From assembly GCF_020883535.1 (NCBI RefSeq), contig NZ_CP086654.1, positions 186,001 to 250,000 on the forward strand: 64,000 nucleotides of DNA, in the 5' to 3' direction. Of this stretch, positions 25,628 through 34,573 are shown in pieces; positions within the stretch are counted from its first letter, which is position 1, and each line of letters starts with the position of its first letter. Both the position numbers and the translations under genes were made by a program. The notes under the pieces are model-generated. The model had not been told where the DNA came from. It saw nothing but the letters and a program-made list of their open reading frames with translations, and did not search any database. Origin of the DNA: Staphylococcus ratti. GTDB lineage: Bacteria; Bacillota; Bacilli; Staphylococcales; Staphylococcaceae.

Positions 25628-25641
25628 GGAAACCGCTTACA
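25628..25641. promoter_or_regulatory. cre site before the PTS operon
   Basis: GGAAACCGCTTACA matches the cre consensus except at the first base. It lies 24 bases before the regulator start, a position suited to CcpA blocking of the promoter or of elongation. Confidence 0.55.
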
Positions 25642-25664
25642 ATAAAAGAGTGGGAGGCATGAAT

Positions 25665-27620
25665 TTGTTAAGTAATCGACAACATCAAATTTTGAAGCGT
25701 ATTCTCAACATTCCCGAATTTGTGACTATCAATCAATTAGCAAAAGCATTCAATCTCTCAGAAAGAACGATTCAATATGACATTGAATATTTAGAGGCTA
25801 TGGCCAAAACAATTGGATATCACATGGTGAGGCGTAAAGGTGAAGGGATCAAAGCGCTTTGTGATGACGTGAAAAGCATTGAAAATAAAATAGGCAACCT
25901 TCATTTTTCACAGTGTCATTTGACGAAAGAGGAACGGCAAACGCTATTAAAATTATTGTTGCTAGAACAAGATGTGCCGCTAAGCACCCAAGCTTTAGCA
26001 AATCATTTAAGTGTGAGTCGGCGTACGCTTGCGAGTGACATTAAAGCAATGACACATTGGTTTACTTCACATCATTTGGAACTGGCGTATGTCAATAACA
26101 AAGGTTTTGAAGTGAAAGGTAATGAAGCAGATTATCGTAAAACTTATGCGCAACTGTTGCACGAGTATTATGAAAATATGAATGGAATGCTTACTAAATA
26201 CTTTGATGCTACCGCTGATTTAAAAACGATTCGTACGATAATCATTCAAGTGCTTAAACAAGAAAAGTACCCACTAGTTCAAACAGCGATTGAAGGGCTC
26301 GTATTACATATATTAATAGCGGTGAAGCGGATTAAACAAAACTATCCTTTATTAAGCGCTACGAACAGCCAAATTGAACAAAAGCATGAAAAACACTATC
26401 GTATTGCAACGTACATAAAACAAGAAATCGAAACACATTTTCACATCACTTTTCCTGTTTCAGAATTGGACTTGATAGCGCTGCATTTAATGGCATCCAA
26501 AAGCGCTATATTAAGTCCAGAGTGTGAACGAGAAGCAGCACTTAAGCGTACGATTCATACATTTGTAAACTGTATCAGTTCAGAAATGGGTATCGAATTT
26601 TTTACAGATCAACAGTTAATACAAGGACTAATGATTCATTTGTCACCAGCAATTTATCGTTTTCAACACCAACTCCATCAAGTCAATCCGCTGTATGACA
26701 ATATTGTGGAAGAATACGGCGAGTTAATGCGTACGATTGAAAGGTATGTGACGCTATTTGAAGCGGATTACGAAGTTCAATTTAATGCGCACGAAATGAG
26801 TTATCTTGCGCTACATTTTGCTTCAAGTTTTGAAAGATTACGTAGTCGCAAAAATCAACGTTTGAAAGTAATTTTATTGTGTGGTTCAGGAGTAGGCACT
26901 TCTCAATTATTAAATGCCAAATTATCCAATGTATATCCAGAATTTGACATTATGGAAGCTTATTCAATTTATGAAATGAGTGAGGAAGCGTTAATCAATA
27001 TGCAAGTAGATCTTGTGATTTCCACAGTGCCTACCTCATTTCAAATGATTCGAAGTGTCAATATTTCTCCTTTATTAACACAAAATGACATTTCAAAATT
27101 GAATCGTATTATTAATGCACAACGTGAGTCGAAAGTGAATCCTTCAACATCCCAATCTATGGCACTTAATGAGCTCCTAACCGATTCTCGTATTTTTGAA
27201 ACGACGCGTGTGATATCGTTTGAAGAAGCGGTAGCTCAAACAGTCGCGCCTTTAGAACAAGAGGGGATTGTCACTGACGCATACAAAAATGAAATTATCG
27301 ACAAATTAAATGACTTAGGACCTTATATGGTCATTGGGCCACATATTGCTTTGATTCACGGAAGTACAACTTACGTGAATGGCGTGGGAATGAGTTTAGG
27401 TTACTTTAAAAATGGTGTAACGTTTCATCATCGCAAATTCGATCCGGTGAAAGTGATTGTATGTCTCGCCACTGAAAATACAACAGTACATTTAAAAGCA
27501 TTAAAGCAATTAAGTGAACGGCTATTTAATGAAGATTTGCGAAACAAATTGCTTAATGGACATATTTCAGAATTTAAAAATAATATCAACGCTATGGAGG
27601 AAGAGGTATCGTGGCTATAG
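25665..27620 (+). CDS. PRD-containing transcriptional regulator/antiterminator with EIIB and EIIA domains
   Basis: About 651 residues of the MtlR/LicR-type family. Order: two N-terminal helix-turn-helix segments (FNLSERTIQYDIEYLE and HLSVSRRTLASDIKAM), two PRD domains (about 180-400), an EIIB-Gat-like domain with LLCGSGVGTSQLL near 410, and a C-terminal EIIA domain with PHIALIHG. Activity should depend on phosphorylation by HPr and the PTS. TTG 25665 is chosen since GGAGG is 7 bases upstream; the ATG at 25659 is too close. The next gene overlaps its end, so it very likely regulates the PTS genes behind it. Confidence 0.85.
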   Translation: MLSNRQHQILKRILNIPEFVTINQLAKAFNLSERTIQYDIEYLEAMAKTIGYHMVRRKGEGIKALCDDVKSIENKIGNLHFSQCHLTKEERQTLLKLLLLEQDVPLSTQALANHLSVSRRTLASDIKAMTHWFTSHHLELAYVNNKGFEVKGNEADYRKTYAQLLHEYYENMNGMLTKYFDATADLKTIRTIIIQVLKQEKYPLVQTAIEGLVLHILIAVKRIKQNYPLLSATNSQIEQKHEKHYRIATYIKQEIETHFHITFPVSELDLIALHLMASKSAILSPECEREAALKRTIHTFVNCISSEMGIEFFTDQQLIQGLMIHLSPAIYRFQHQLHQVNPLYDNIVEEYGELMRTIERYVTLFEADYEVQFNAHEMSYLALHFASSFERLRSRKNQRLKVILLCGSGVGTSQLLNAKLSNVYPEFDIMEAYSIYEMSEEALINMQVDLVISTVPTSFQMIRSVNISPLLTQNDISKLNRIINAQRESKVNPSTSQSMALNELLTDSRIFETTRVISFEEAVAQTVAPLEQEGIVTDAYKNEIIDKLNDLGPYMVIGPHIALIHGSTTYVNGVGMSLGYFKNGVTFHHRKFDPVKVIVCLATENTTVHLKALKQLSERLFNEDLRNKLLNGHISEFKNNINAMEEEVSWL

Positions 27621-28054
27621 AGTGGCTGACAAAAGACAAAATCATTGTGAAAGATTACGTGGACACTTGGGAAGAGGCGATTCAAATTGCGGCGCAACCC
27701 CTTGTATCACAAAAGTACATTGAAACAACTTATATAGATGCGATGATACAAAGTGTCCAAAATTTAGGGCCTTATATCGTTATTGCGCCTCAGGTGGCCA
27801 TTGCGCATGCGAGGCCTAGCGACAATGTACATCAAGTAGGTCTAAGTTTATTAAAACTTAAGCAACCGATTAATTTTGCAAAAGAGAGTCATTACGCCTC
27901 ACTAATTTTTGTACTTAGTGCGGTTGATAGTACGTCGCACTTAAACGTGTTACAAAATTTAGCACAAGTTTTAGGTGAGTCACACAATATAGAAGCTTTA
28001 GTACATGCTACGAATGTAGATGAAATCATTCAAATTATAAAAGGAGTAGATTAA
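27611..28054 (+). CDS. ulaC: PTS EIIA component, ascorbate/L-type
   Basis: 147-residue PTS EIIA of the mannitol/fructose-like fold used by ascorbate (Ula/Sga) systems. The phosphorylated His is in VAIAHARP. GTG 27611 overlaps the regulator by 10 bases and is preceded by GGAAGAGG. It accepts phosphate from HPr and passes it to the EIIB encoded next. The substrate is assumed from the family of the EIIC; no ascorbate catabolic genes (UlaD, E, F or G) lie in the window, so the sugar remains uncertain. Confidence 0.82.
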   Translation: MAIEWLTKDKIIVKDYVDTWEEAIQIAAQPLVSQKYIETTYIDAMIQSVQNLGPYIVIAPQVAIAHARPSDNVHQVGLSLLKLKQPINFAKESHYASLIFVLSAVDSTSHLNVLQNLAQVLGESHNIEALVHATNVDEIIQIIKGVD

Positions 28055-28055
28055 T

Positions 28056-28340
28056 ATGAAAATTTTAGTTGTATGCGGACATGGATTAGGAAGCAGTTTT
28101 ATGGTGGATATGAATGTGCAAGAAGTGTTGCAAAAGTTAAATGTTCAACAAGACATTGAAGTAGACCATAGTGACATTATGACGGCCAGTCCAGAAATGG
28201 CAGATATATTTATTTGTGGGAGAGACTTAGAAGAAAATGCGTCACGCTTAGGTGATGTATTAATTTTAGACAATATTTTAGATAAACAAGAGTTAGAAGA
28301 GAAACTCACTACAAAATTAAGTGAACGACATCAAATTTAA
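28056..28340 (+). CDS. ulaB: PTS EIIB component, ascorbate/L-type
   Basis: 94-residue EIIB with the phosphocysteine loop VVCGHGLGSS near the N-terminus (Cys8). It takes phosphate from the EIIA and gives it to the sugar during transport. Starts one base after the EIIA stop region with a weak site in AAAAGGAG; the EIIC gene follows after 18 bases. Confidence 0.85.
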   Translation: MKILVVCGHGLGSSFMVDMNVQEVLQKLNVQQDIEVDHSDIMTASPEMADIFICGRDLEENASRLGDVLILDNILDKQELEEKLTTKLSERHQI

Positions 28341-28358
28341 TTTTAAAGGGGTGGCACC

Positions 28359-29705
28359 ATGAAAAGTATACTTCATTTTATCGTTGATATTTTAAGTCAA
28401 CCTGCAATATTGGTCGCTTTAATCGCATTGATTGGCTTGTTAGTTCAAAAGAAGCCAGCCGCAGTAGTGACGACAGGTACGATTAAAACGATTTTAGGTT
28501 TCTTAATTCTTAGTGCTGGTGCAGGGGTAGTAGTTCGATCGTTAGAACCTTTCGGAAAAATATTCCAACATGCCTTTGGCGTCCAAGGTGTTGTACCAAA
28601 CAATGAAGCTATTATTTCTATCGCTTTAGAGCAATACGGCACAACAGCTGCGCTAATTATGGTATTCGGCATGTTAGTAAACATTTTAATCGCACGATTC
28701 ACCAACTTAAAATATATTTTCTTAACAGGTCACCATACCTTTTATATGGCGGCATTTTTAGCGATTATTCTTACAGTTGGAAAAGTAAATAGCATGTTGA
28801 CGATTGTACTTGGATCGCTTATTTTAGGATTGCTCATGTCTATCTTTCCAGCATTGGCACAACCGACCATGCGCAAAATTACAGGTAATGATCAAGTGGC
28901 GCTCGGTCATTTCGGTACGGTCAGTTATTGGGCAGCTGGAGAAATTGGCAAATGCTTTAAAGGAAAATCAAAATCGACAGAAGAGATTAAGTTCCCGAAA
29001 GGGCTTAGCTTCCTCCGTGAAAGTACGATTAGTATTTCTATTACGATGGTCGCATTGTATTTAGTTGCGTGTTTATTTGCTGGAATCGGTTATGTACATA
29101 AAGAAATTAGTCATGAACAGAATTTCATAGTATTTTCGCTTATTCAAGGCGTTACATTTGCGGCAGGCGTTTTTATTATTCTAACGGGCGTGCGTTTGAT
29201 TTTAGCTGAAATTGTTCCAGCATTTAAAGGGATATCAGAAAAATTAGTCCCAAATTCTAAACCGGCGTTAGATTGTCCAATTGTTTTCCCTTATGCGCAA
29301 AATGCGGTATTAATCGGCTTTTTCGTTAGCTTTATTACAGGTGTCGGTGGGATGTTGCTGATGTTTTTACTCGCTGGCGTCGTCATCTTACCAGGAGTAG
29401 TCCCTCATTTTTTCCTCGGCGCAGCTTCCGGGGTGTTCGGCAACGCTCGTGGTGGCATTAAAGGTGCTATTTTTGGCGCGATGATGAACGGGATACTCAT
29501 TACATTTTTGCCATTGCTATTTTTACCGTTTTTAGGAAGTTTAGGTTTAGCATCAACGACATTTTCTGATACCGATTTCTTAGTTGTCGGCATCGTCTTT
29601 GGAAATATCGTAAAAACATTAGGTACTTTTGGTGTGATTACTGCGCTCATAGCGATAGCAGTCCTCGCGATAGCATTACAAAAACGTTCCAATAAAACAG
29701 CATAA
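28359..29705 (+). CDS. ulaA: PTS EIIC component, ascorbate family
   Basis: 448-residue membrane permease of the UlaA/SgaT family, about eleven hydrophobic segments. Family marks include AVVTTGTIKTILGFLILSAG near residue 35, TGHHTFYMAAFLA near 125 and HFFLGAASGVFGNARGG near 350. It forms the translocation channel for L-ascorbate or a related acid. ATG 28359 follows AAAGGGGTGG. Last gene of the regulator-EIIA-EIIB-EIIC operon, the same order as in S. aureus. Confidence 0.87.
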   Translation: MKSILHFIVDILSQPAILVALIALIGLLVQKKPAAVVTTGTIKTILGFLILSAGAGVVVRSLEPFGKIFQHAFGVQGVVPNNEAIISIALEQYGTTAALIMVFGMLVNILIARFTNLKYIFLTGHHTFYMAAFLAIILTVGKVNSMLTIVLGSLILGLLMSIFPALAQPTMRKITGNDQVALGHFGTVSYWAAGEIGKCFKGKSKSTEEIKFPKGLSFLRESTISISITMVALYLVACLFAGIGYVHKEISHEQNFIVFSLIQGVTFAAGVFIILTGVRLILAEIVPAFKGISEKLVPNSKPALDCPIVFPYAQNAVLIGFFVSFITGVGGMLLMFLLAGVVILPGVVPHFFLGAASGVFGNARGGIKGAIFGAMMNGILITFLPLLFLPFLGSLGLASTTFSDTDFLVVGIVFGNIVKTLGTFGVITALIAIAVLAIALQKRSNKTA

Positions 29706-29756
29706 AGTAGATTAAGTCAGAATCGAAGCGTGACGGTTCTGTCGACAATTTAATTT

Positions 29757-29793
29757 GGCTCTGTGAGACTCTGTAATAGTTTCCCAGAGCTTT
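29757..29793 (+). terminator. Probable terminator of the PTS operon
   Basis: GGCTCTG and CAGAGC arms around a 20-base loop with weaker inner pairing, followed by TTTC. Weaker than other terminators in the window. The rest of the gap to 30000 shows no gene. Confidence 0.5.
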
Positions 29794-30000
29794 CATAGTT
29801 TTGGAGGGAACCTTGCTGTATGGAAAAGGTTAAATGTGAAAATAAGAGGAGAACGGGGTAATGGATGAGTAGAATGTGTGATGTGGAAGCCGAACCCAAT
29901 TTTATAGCGTAATTTGACGAAACAAAAACAGATATATCGTTATTATCCCAAAGATTACTTTATAATAGACGTAAAATCTCTAAAGAGTGGTGAATAGGTC

Positions 30001-30702
30001 ATGAAGAAAATAATGATTGTGAACACGAGCCATTCCCAATTTGATGGGGCAGAGCAACCAACAGGCTTATGGTTAAGTGAATTAGTTCATTTTTATGATG
30101 TATTTCACGGAAATGAACAATATCAAGTCGATTTATATAATATTAAAGGTGGAAATACGCCTTTAGATCCCGTTAGTTTAAAACCTATCATTATAGACAA
30201 GCTGACGAAAAGTTATTATGAAAACGAATTGTTTATGGATCAACTCAAATTGACACCAAGTATCGATACAGCAGATCCTTCGACATATGATGTAATTTAT
30301 TTTACTGGTGGACATGGTGTGATGTATGATTTCCCAGGAAATGAAGCGATACAACAAGCCGTTAATACGATTTATGATAATGGAGGCATTATTGCTTCTG
30401 TATGCCATGGCGCATCAGCTTTATTAGACGTCAAACGCCCCAATCATCGCTTTTTAATTGATGGCAAACAATTAACAGGATTTTCAAATGTAGAAGAAGT
30501 ACTAGCACAACGCCAAAAAGTGGTTCCTTATCAATTAGAATCCGAATTAAAAGTGAAAGGGGCAAACTATGTTAAGTCTAAAATCCCTATGAAAGGTTTC
30601 GTAGTAGTAGATGGGCAACTTATTTCAGGACAGAATCCAGCTTCTGCACGAAAAGTAGCTGAAGCGGTAAAAGACAAGTTATCTAGAGGAAAAGAAATTT
30701 AA
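30001..30702 (+). CDS. DJ-1/PfpI-family protein (type 1 glutamine amidotransferase-like)
   Basis: 233-residue member of the DJ-1/Hsp31 superfamily. It has Glu18 in GAEQPTG and the nucleophile-elbow Cys135-His136 in ASVCHGASALL, and FTGGHGVMYDFP before it. Relatives are glyoxalase III-like or deglycase-like stress proteins, or peptidases. Single gene with start ATG 30001 after AGAGTGG. Which activity applies cannot be told from sequence. Confidence 0.8.
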   Translation: MKKIMIVNTSHSQFDGAEQPTGLWLSELVHFYDVFHGNEQYQVDLYNIKGGNTPLDPVSLKPIIIDKLTKSYYENELFMDQLKLTPSIDTADPSTYDVIYFTGGHGVMYDFPGNEAIQQAVNTIYDNGGIIASVCHGASALLDVKRPNHRFLIDGKQLTGFSNVEEVLAQRQKVVPYQLESELKVKGANYVKSKIPMKGFVVVDGQLISGQNPASARKVAEAVKDKLSRGKEI

Positions 30703-30733
30703 GGCCACTTACGTAAAATTGTTTTGTATGGGG

Positions 30734-30768
30734 GTGGGACGATGAAATCAACTAGATTTCTGTCCCAC
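30734..30768. repeat. GGGAC hairpin repeat, copy 1
   Basis: Arms GTGGGAC..GAAATC and GATTTC.GTCCCAC. Nearly identical to the copy at 30864-30898, with which it shares the flanking GGGGTGGGACGA. Probably a terminator-like element mobile by duplication within staphylococcal chromosomes. Confidence 0.65.
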
Positions 30769-30863
30769 ATCTAAAGAGAAGGCAACTGTAAAAGAGCACA
30801 GTAGCTGTCTGAATTGAAAATTCGCTTAAATAGCTCTTTTCAATCCTAGTCAGCCTTGTGGGG

Positions 30864-30898
30864 GTGGGACGACGAAATCAAATAGATTTCTGTCCCAC
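30864..30898. repeat. GGGAC hairpin repeat, copy 2
   Basis: Same arms as copy 1, differing mainly in the loop. The two direct copies 130 bases apart fill most of the gap between the DJ-1-like gene and the MFS gene. The 95 bases between them have no ORF. Confidence 0.65.
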
Positions 30899-31031
30899 TC
30901 CCTTTTAAATTTTTGAACATATAAAAAGGGTTCTTAATAGCATTTTTATACGATTTTGTGGGAAAATAAAGTAAATATTTTAAACGATATGTTTAATATA
31001 AACGATATACATACGAAAGGCAGGTATAGAT

Positions 31032-32219
31032 ATGAATAGCATCCACTATCATTGGATAACATTTGTATTATTTATTACGGGGCTTTTAGTCATGTTTAGT
31101 TTATACAGCACGATTACGACAGGTACCACGATTGCACAAGATTTTTCGGTGCCTGTATCGGATGCACCTTTGCCAAGCATGGCTTTTTCATTCGCTTTTG
31201 CGATAGGGTGTTTAATATATGGGATACTTTCGGATAAATTTGGTCGTAAGCGTATTATGTTATACGGTTTAATTGCGCATACACTTTTCACACTTATGTC
31301 TGTTTTTTCGACGACATTTATGATGTTTGTCATTTTGCGAGCCTGCCAAGGTCTTGCTGCTGCAGCTTATGCGCCGATTATTATTGCTTATATTTCCGAT
31401 TTGTTCCCTGAAAAGAAACGAATTACAGCAACAAGTTTTATGACGATGGGCTTTTTATTTGCCGGCATATTTGGCCAAGTCATTAGTGAAATGATAGCCA
31501 GTGCCTATGGTTGGCGTATGATTTTCTTATTTTTAGGGAATTGTTACGGTATTTTAGCGGTTGTGAACATCTGGCTTTTACCACAAGCGCCGTTTCAAGA
31601 GACAGCAGTCCAGTTTAGAGATTTTGGACGTAATGTCAAAGCGGTTTTTCGCAATCCAACACTTATACTTTGTTACATTATTGCGTTTTTCTTACTAATG
31701 ACATTTATTAACGTTTACGTCATTGTCGGAGAGAGTGTCATGCTGAAAGATGGGCATGGTATTCAAACCATTGTTGCAGTGAGCAAGTTTTTCGGTGTTT
31801 TAGGCATTTTAATTTCTGTCACTGCAGGACGACTTTCGGAACATTATTCGGTGTCAAAAGTGCTCGTCGGTGCACTATCAATTACAGTACTTTCCATTGT
31901 TTTAATGGCATTTAATACAAGTGTTTTAGGTTACATTCTTCTAAGTGTCATGTTTGGAATGGGTATTGGCTTTTCGTTGCCAACATTGATTTCAAAAGTG
32001 GTACTGTCCATCCGTGAAAATAAAGGTTTCTATATTACATTGAACACGTTTGTCATCTTTTTTGGTACTGCGGTCGCTCCCATCACGTTAGGATTTGCGC
32101 AACGGTCATCGGCATGGGCGACACAATTTTTAATGCTTGCCGCTATGATGGGCATCGGCTTAGTGGCATCACTTATTATATTAATTAGAGACAGACGAAA
32201 AAAGATAGAAGTGACATAA
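31032..32219 (+). CDS. MFS transporter (12 helices)
   Basis: 395-residue major facilitator with about twelve hydrophobic segments and the loop 2-3 motif GILSDKFGRKRIMLYG. The helix 4 region ILRACQGLAAAAYAPIIIAY resembles drug-efflux members of the YnfM/DHA1 type. ATG 31032 has GAAAGGCAGG upstream. No regulator gene is next to it, and a GGGACAGAAAT hairpin ends the unit. Substrate unknown; efflux more likely than uptake. Confidence 0.8.
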   Translation: MNSIHYHWITFVLFITGLLVMFSLYSTITTGTTIAQDFSVPVSDAPLPSMAFSFAFAIGCLIYGILSDKFGRKRIMLYGLIAHTLFTLMSVFSTTFMMFVILRACQGLAAAAYAPIIIAYISDLFPEKKRITATSFMTMGFLFAGIFGQVISEMIASAYGWRMIFLFLGNCYGILAVVNIWLLPQAPFQETAVQFRDFGRNVKAVFRNPTLILCYIIAFFLLMTFINVYVIVGESVMLKDGHGIQTIVAVSKFFGVLGILISVTAGRLSEHYSVSKVLVGALSITVLSIVLMAFNTSVLGYILLSVMFGMGIGFSLPTLISKVVLSIRENKGFYITLNTFVIFFGTAVAPITLGFAQRSSAWATQFLMLAAMMGIGLVASLIILIRDRRKKIEVT

Positions 32220-32240
32220 GAGCAACAATATTTATGACGA

Positions 32241-32273
32241 GCGGGACAGAAATTAAATAGATTTCTGTCCCGC
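32241..32273. repeat. GGGACAGAAAT hairpin repeat, copy 3
   Basis: Perfect 13-base arms GCGGGACAGAAAT / ATTTCTGTCCCGC with a 7-base loop. It sits between the converging MFS and esterase genes and may serve as a two-way terminator. Shares the ATTTCTGTCCC arm with the copies at 30734 and 30864. Confidence 0.75.
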
Positions 32274-32313
32274 CTACTTTAAAGGATTCCAGTTTCCACA
32301 TGAGATGATATTT

Positions 32314-33330
32314 TCATAGGGTAAGATGCTTTTTTAAAAATTGGATGAGTTTAGCGTAATTCATTTTAGATTCATAGAGTGACATATTAAATTGATATTC
32401 ATGATATAACGCGCTATCGTGGAATGTGGCTTCCACTGGAACATTATTGCGTCTCATAGTTTCTACAAAATGGCGTGCTTGATCTTCGAAAGAACGATGT
32501 TTTGCATCAGTAATATAACTCGGAGGGAAATGTGCATCCATATTAAGTGTGAGGCTTGCTTCCATCGTTTTAGGACTGACGCGCCAATTTTTATCATCAA
32601 AATAAGCCCATGCCAATCGGCTAAAAAGCATATTTGCCATGACATCATCCGTTTTGTCCATACGCTGGGTATTTAATAATGCAGAATAAAATATAGCGGC
32701 TTTAATAGTGTCTGGGGCGACAGTTTGGGTAAATGTTGTTGTCTGACGGTATGCTTCATTTACTTGAATATTAATAAACTGGCCTATAATCTGACCCCCT
32801 GCAGAATCTCCACCAAAAGCAACACGTGTCATATCTGCTTTATAGGCTTTGGCATTTGCTTGAACCGATTGGTAAGCCTTTTCCAAGCTATAAATGGGTT
32901 CGGGATAGCGCGCATCAGGAACAAGCGCATAATTAATATTAATGACCGTGTAGCCTTGAGAAGTAATCAACTGCATATAAGGCGTGAAATCTGATTTATC
33001 TCCACCGATATAACCACCACCATGTACCCAAAATAACACTGGATAAGTGTTTTGGTTTCCTTTAGGCATAAAAATATCCATTTGACCTGTTTTTTCAGTT
33101 GAATCGTAGACTACATCATAAAGTGATAGCACTTGTTTATCGATTTGGTCATAACAAGCGTCATCACGCATAGTTTGTTTAATGTATGCTTTTTTAACAG
33201 GCTGATTAAATAAAAATTTTGATAGTAATACGCCAGGCAAAGGTGTCAATTGATTTAAAGTATATAGAGATACAGCCAAGGCCGTTGTTGCGCCAAGTCC
33301 AACTTTAACTAGAGGAGTGAAATGTTTCAT
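32314..33330 (-). CDS. Membrane-associated alpha/beta hydrolase (esterase/lipase, HSL type)
   Basis: 338-residue alpha/beta hydrolase with an N-terminal hydrophobic signal or anchor (about residues 8-26). Oxyanion motif HGGGY at 103-107, nucleophile Ser176 in GGDSAGG, and a likely acid/His pair in ITDAKHRSFEDQA and ALYHEYQF near the C-terminus. This is the hormone-sensitive-lipase branch, usually active on short acyl esters. ATG 33330 has AAGGAGG upstream. Single gene, divergent from adcA. Natural substrate unknown. Confidence 0.82.
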   Translation of the reverse strand: MKHFTPLVKVGLGATTALAVSLYTLNQLTPLPGVLLSKFLFNQPVKKAYIKQTMRDDACYDQIDKQVLSLYDVVYDSTEKTGQMDIFMPKGNQNTYPVLFWVHGGGYIGGDKSDFTPYMQLITSQGYTVININYALVPDARYPEPIYSLEKAYQSVQANAKAYKADMTRVAFGGDSAGGQIIGQFINIQVNEAYRQTTTFTQTVAPDTIKAAIFYSALLNTQRMDKTDDVMANMLFSRLAWAYFDDKNWRVSPKTMEASLTLNMDAHFPPSYITDAKHRSFEDQARHFVETMRRNNVPVEATFHDSALYHEYQFNMSLYESKMNYAKLIQFLKKHLTL

Positions 33331-33449
33331 CGTGATGCCTCCTTATATTGTAAAATGATTATGCAGAAATAATAATGACGAGGTGTCCTACTATCGCTAT
33401 TTTACTATGCAATAGTGTGTATCAAAAGAAAAGTGGTTATAAATAATGA

Positions 33450-33478
33450 TTGCAAGGTGCGTAGAGGTGTTGTATAAT
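33450..33478 (+). promoter_or_regulatory. adcA promoter
   Basis: TTGCAA (33450-33455) and TATAAT (33473-33478) separated by exactly 17 bases, about 47 bases before the adcA start. A near-consensus vegetative promoter. Confidence 0.7.
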
Positions 33479-33506
33479 TTTAAATCGTAATAATTACTAT
33501 TTAAAA
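33478..33506. promoter_or_regulatory. Zur box of adcA
   Basis: A 29-base inverted repeat centred on TAATAATTA, left half TTTTAAATCGTAAT, right half ATTACTATTTAAAA; only one pair of bases is mismatched. This is the Gram-positive Zur operator form (AAATCGTAAT-N-ATTACGATTT). It overlaps the -10 region, so zinc-bound Zur should shut adcA off. Confidence 0.75.
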
Positions 33507-33524
33507 GAAGGAGATTGGGCTAAT

Positions 33525-34529
33525 ATGAAGAAACGTATTTTAGCTTTTTTAACTATTGCAGTCGTAAGCATACTTTTAGTCGCATGTGGTCAATCTGGAA
33601 AACAATCCTCTTCTAGCGATAAACTCCAAGTAAAAACAACCGTATTTCCGATTGAATCATTTATTAAACAAATTGGTGGCGACCATGTTGAAGTCGAATC
33701 CATTTATCCAAAAGGAACAGACTTACATAGTTATGAACCGTCACAAAAGGATATTTTAGATGCAAGTAAATCAGACTTGTTTGTTTATACGGGGGATAAT
33801 TTAGATCCAGTCGCTAAAAAAGTTGCAGGTGCGATTAAAGAAGATGACAAAAAATTATCACTTGAATCGCATTTAAATAAAAATGATTTATTGAAAGATG
33901 AGCATGATGACGAAGATGAAGCACATGAGCATGACCACGAACATGGGGATGAAGCGCATGATCACGATGCGGACCATGAAGAACATGATCATGAAGCGCA
34001 CAACCATGGAATGTATGACCCACACATTTGGTTAGATCCAAAAATGAATGAAACGATGGTTAAAGCCATTCGTGATGAATTAAGTAAAAAAGATCCAAGT
34101 CATAAAGCAGAGTATAAGAAAAATGCAGATAAATTATTAAAAGAACTCGATGGCATCGACCAAGATATGAAAAAAGCAACAGAAGGCCACCAAGGGGATA
34201 CATTGTATGTTTCACATGAATCTTTAGGCTATCTTGCGAAACATTATGGATTTAAACAACAAGGTGTTCAAAATATGAATGCTGAAGACCCATCACAAAA
34301 AGAACTGACAAACATTGTGAAAGCTATTAAAGCTTCCAAAACAAAATACATTTTGTATGAAGAAAATGTATCCAATAAAGTCACAGATACGATTCGTCAA
34401 GAAACAGACGCACAACCATTGAAATTCAACAATATGGAATCCGTGTCTAAATCACAAAGTGAAGATGCCACATATCAATCTTTAATGAAAGAAAATATTA
34501 AAAATATTGAAAAAGCCTTAAATAAATAA
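33525..34529 (+). CDS. adcA: Zinc-binding lipoprotein of an ABC transporter
   Basis: 334-residue cluster A-I (ZnuA/AdcA) metal-binding protein. Lipobox LVAC with Cys21; a His/Asp-rich loop at about residues 125-168 (HDHEHGDEAHDHD) collects zinc; DLHSYEPSQKDI, NHGMYDPHIWLDPK and YVSHESLGYLAKHYG carry the metal ligands. S. aureus AdcA is about 515 residues and has a ZinT domain at its C-terminus; none is present here. A Zur box covers the promoter and a terminator follows, so it is a single-gene unit. The AdcB/AdcC partners must be encoded elsewhere. Confidence 0.87.
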   Translation: MKKRILAFLTIAVVSILLVACGQSGKQSSSSDKLQVKTTVFPIESFIKQIGGDHVEVESIYPKGTDLHSYEPSQKDILDASKSDLFVYTGDNLDPVAKKVAGAIKEDDKKLSLESHLNKNDLLKDEHDDEDEAHEHDHEHGDEAHDHDADHEEHDHEAHNHGMYDPHIWLDPKMNETMVKAIRDELSKKDPSHKAEYKKNADKLLKELDGIDQDMKKATEGHQGDTLYVSHESLGYLAKHYGFKQQGVQNMNAEDPSQKELTNIVKAIKASKTKYILYEENVSNKVTDTIRQETDAQPLKFNNMESVSKSQSEDATYQSLMKENIKNIEKALNK

Positions 34530-34535
34530 TTAAAG

Positions 34536-34565
34536 AGCCACACCCTGAGAAAACAGGGTGTGGCT
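34536..34565. terminator. Two-way terminator between adcA and fda
   Basis: Perfect 12-base stem AGCCACACCCTG / CAGGGTGTGGCT with a 6-base loop. Located between two converging genes (adcA ends 34529, fda ends 34574). Confidence 0.88.
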
Positions 34566-34573
34566 TATTAATA

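Noticed and set aside
33835-34041. His-rich minus-strand ORF
   Set aside because: It is the antisense shadow of the His/Asp-rich loop of adcA; no ribosome site and no family pattern.
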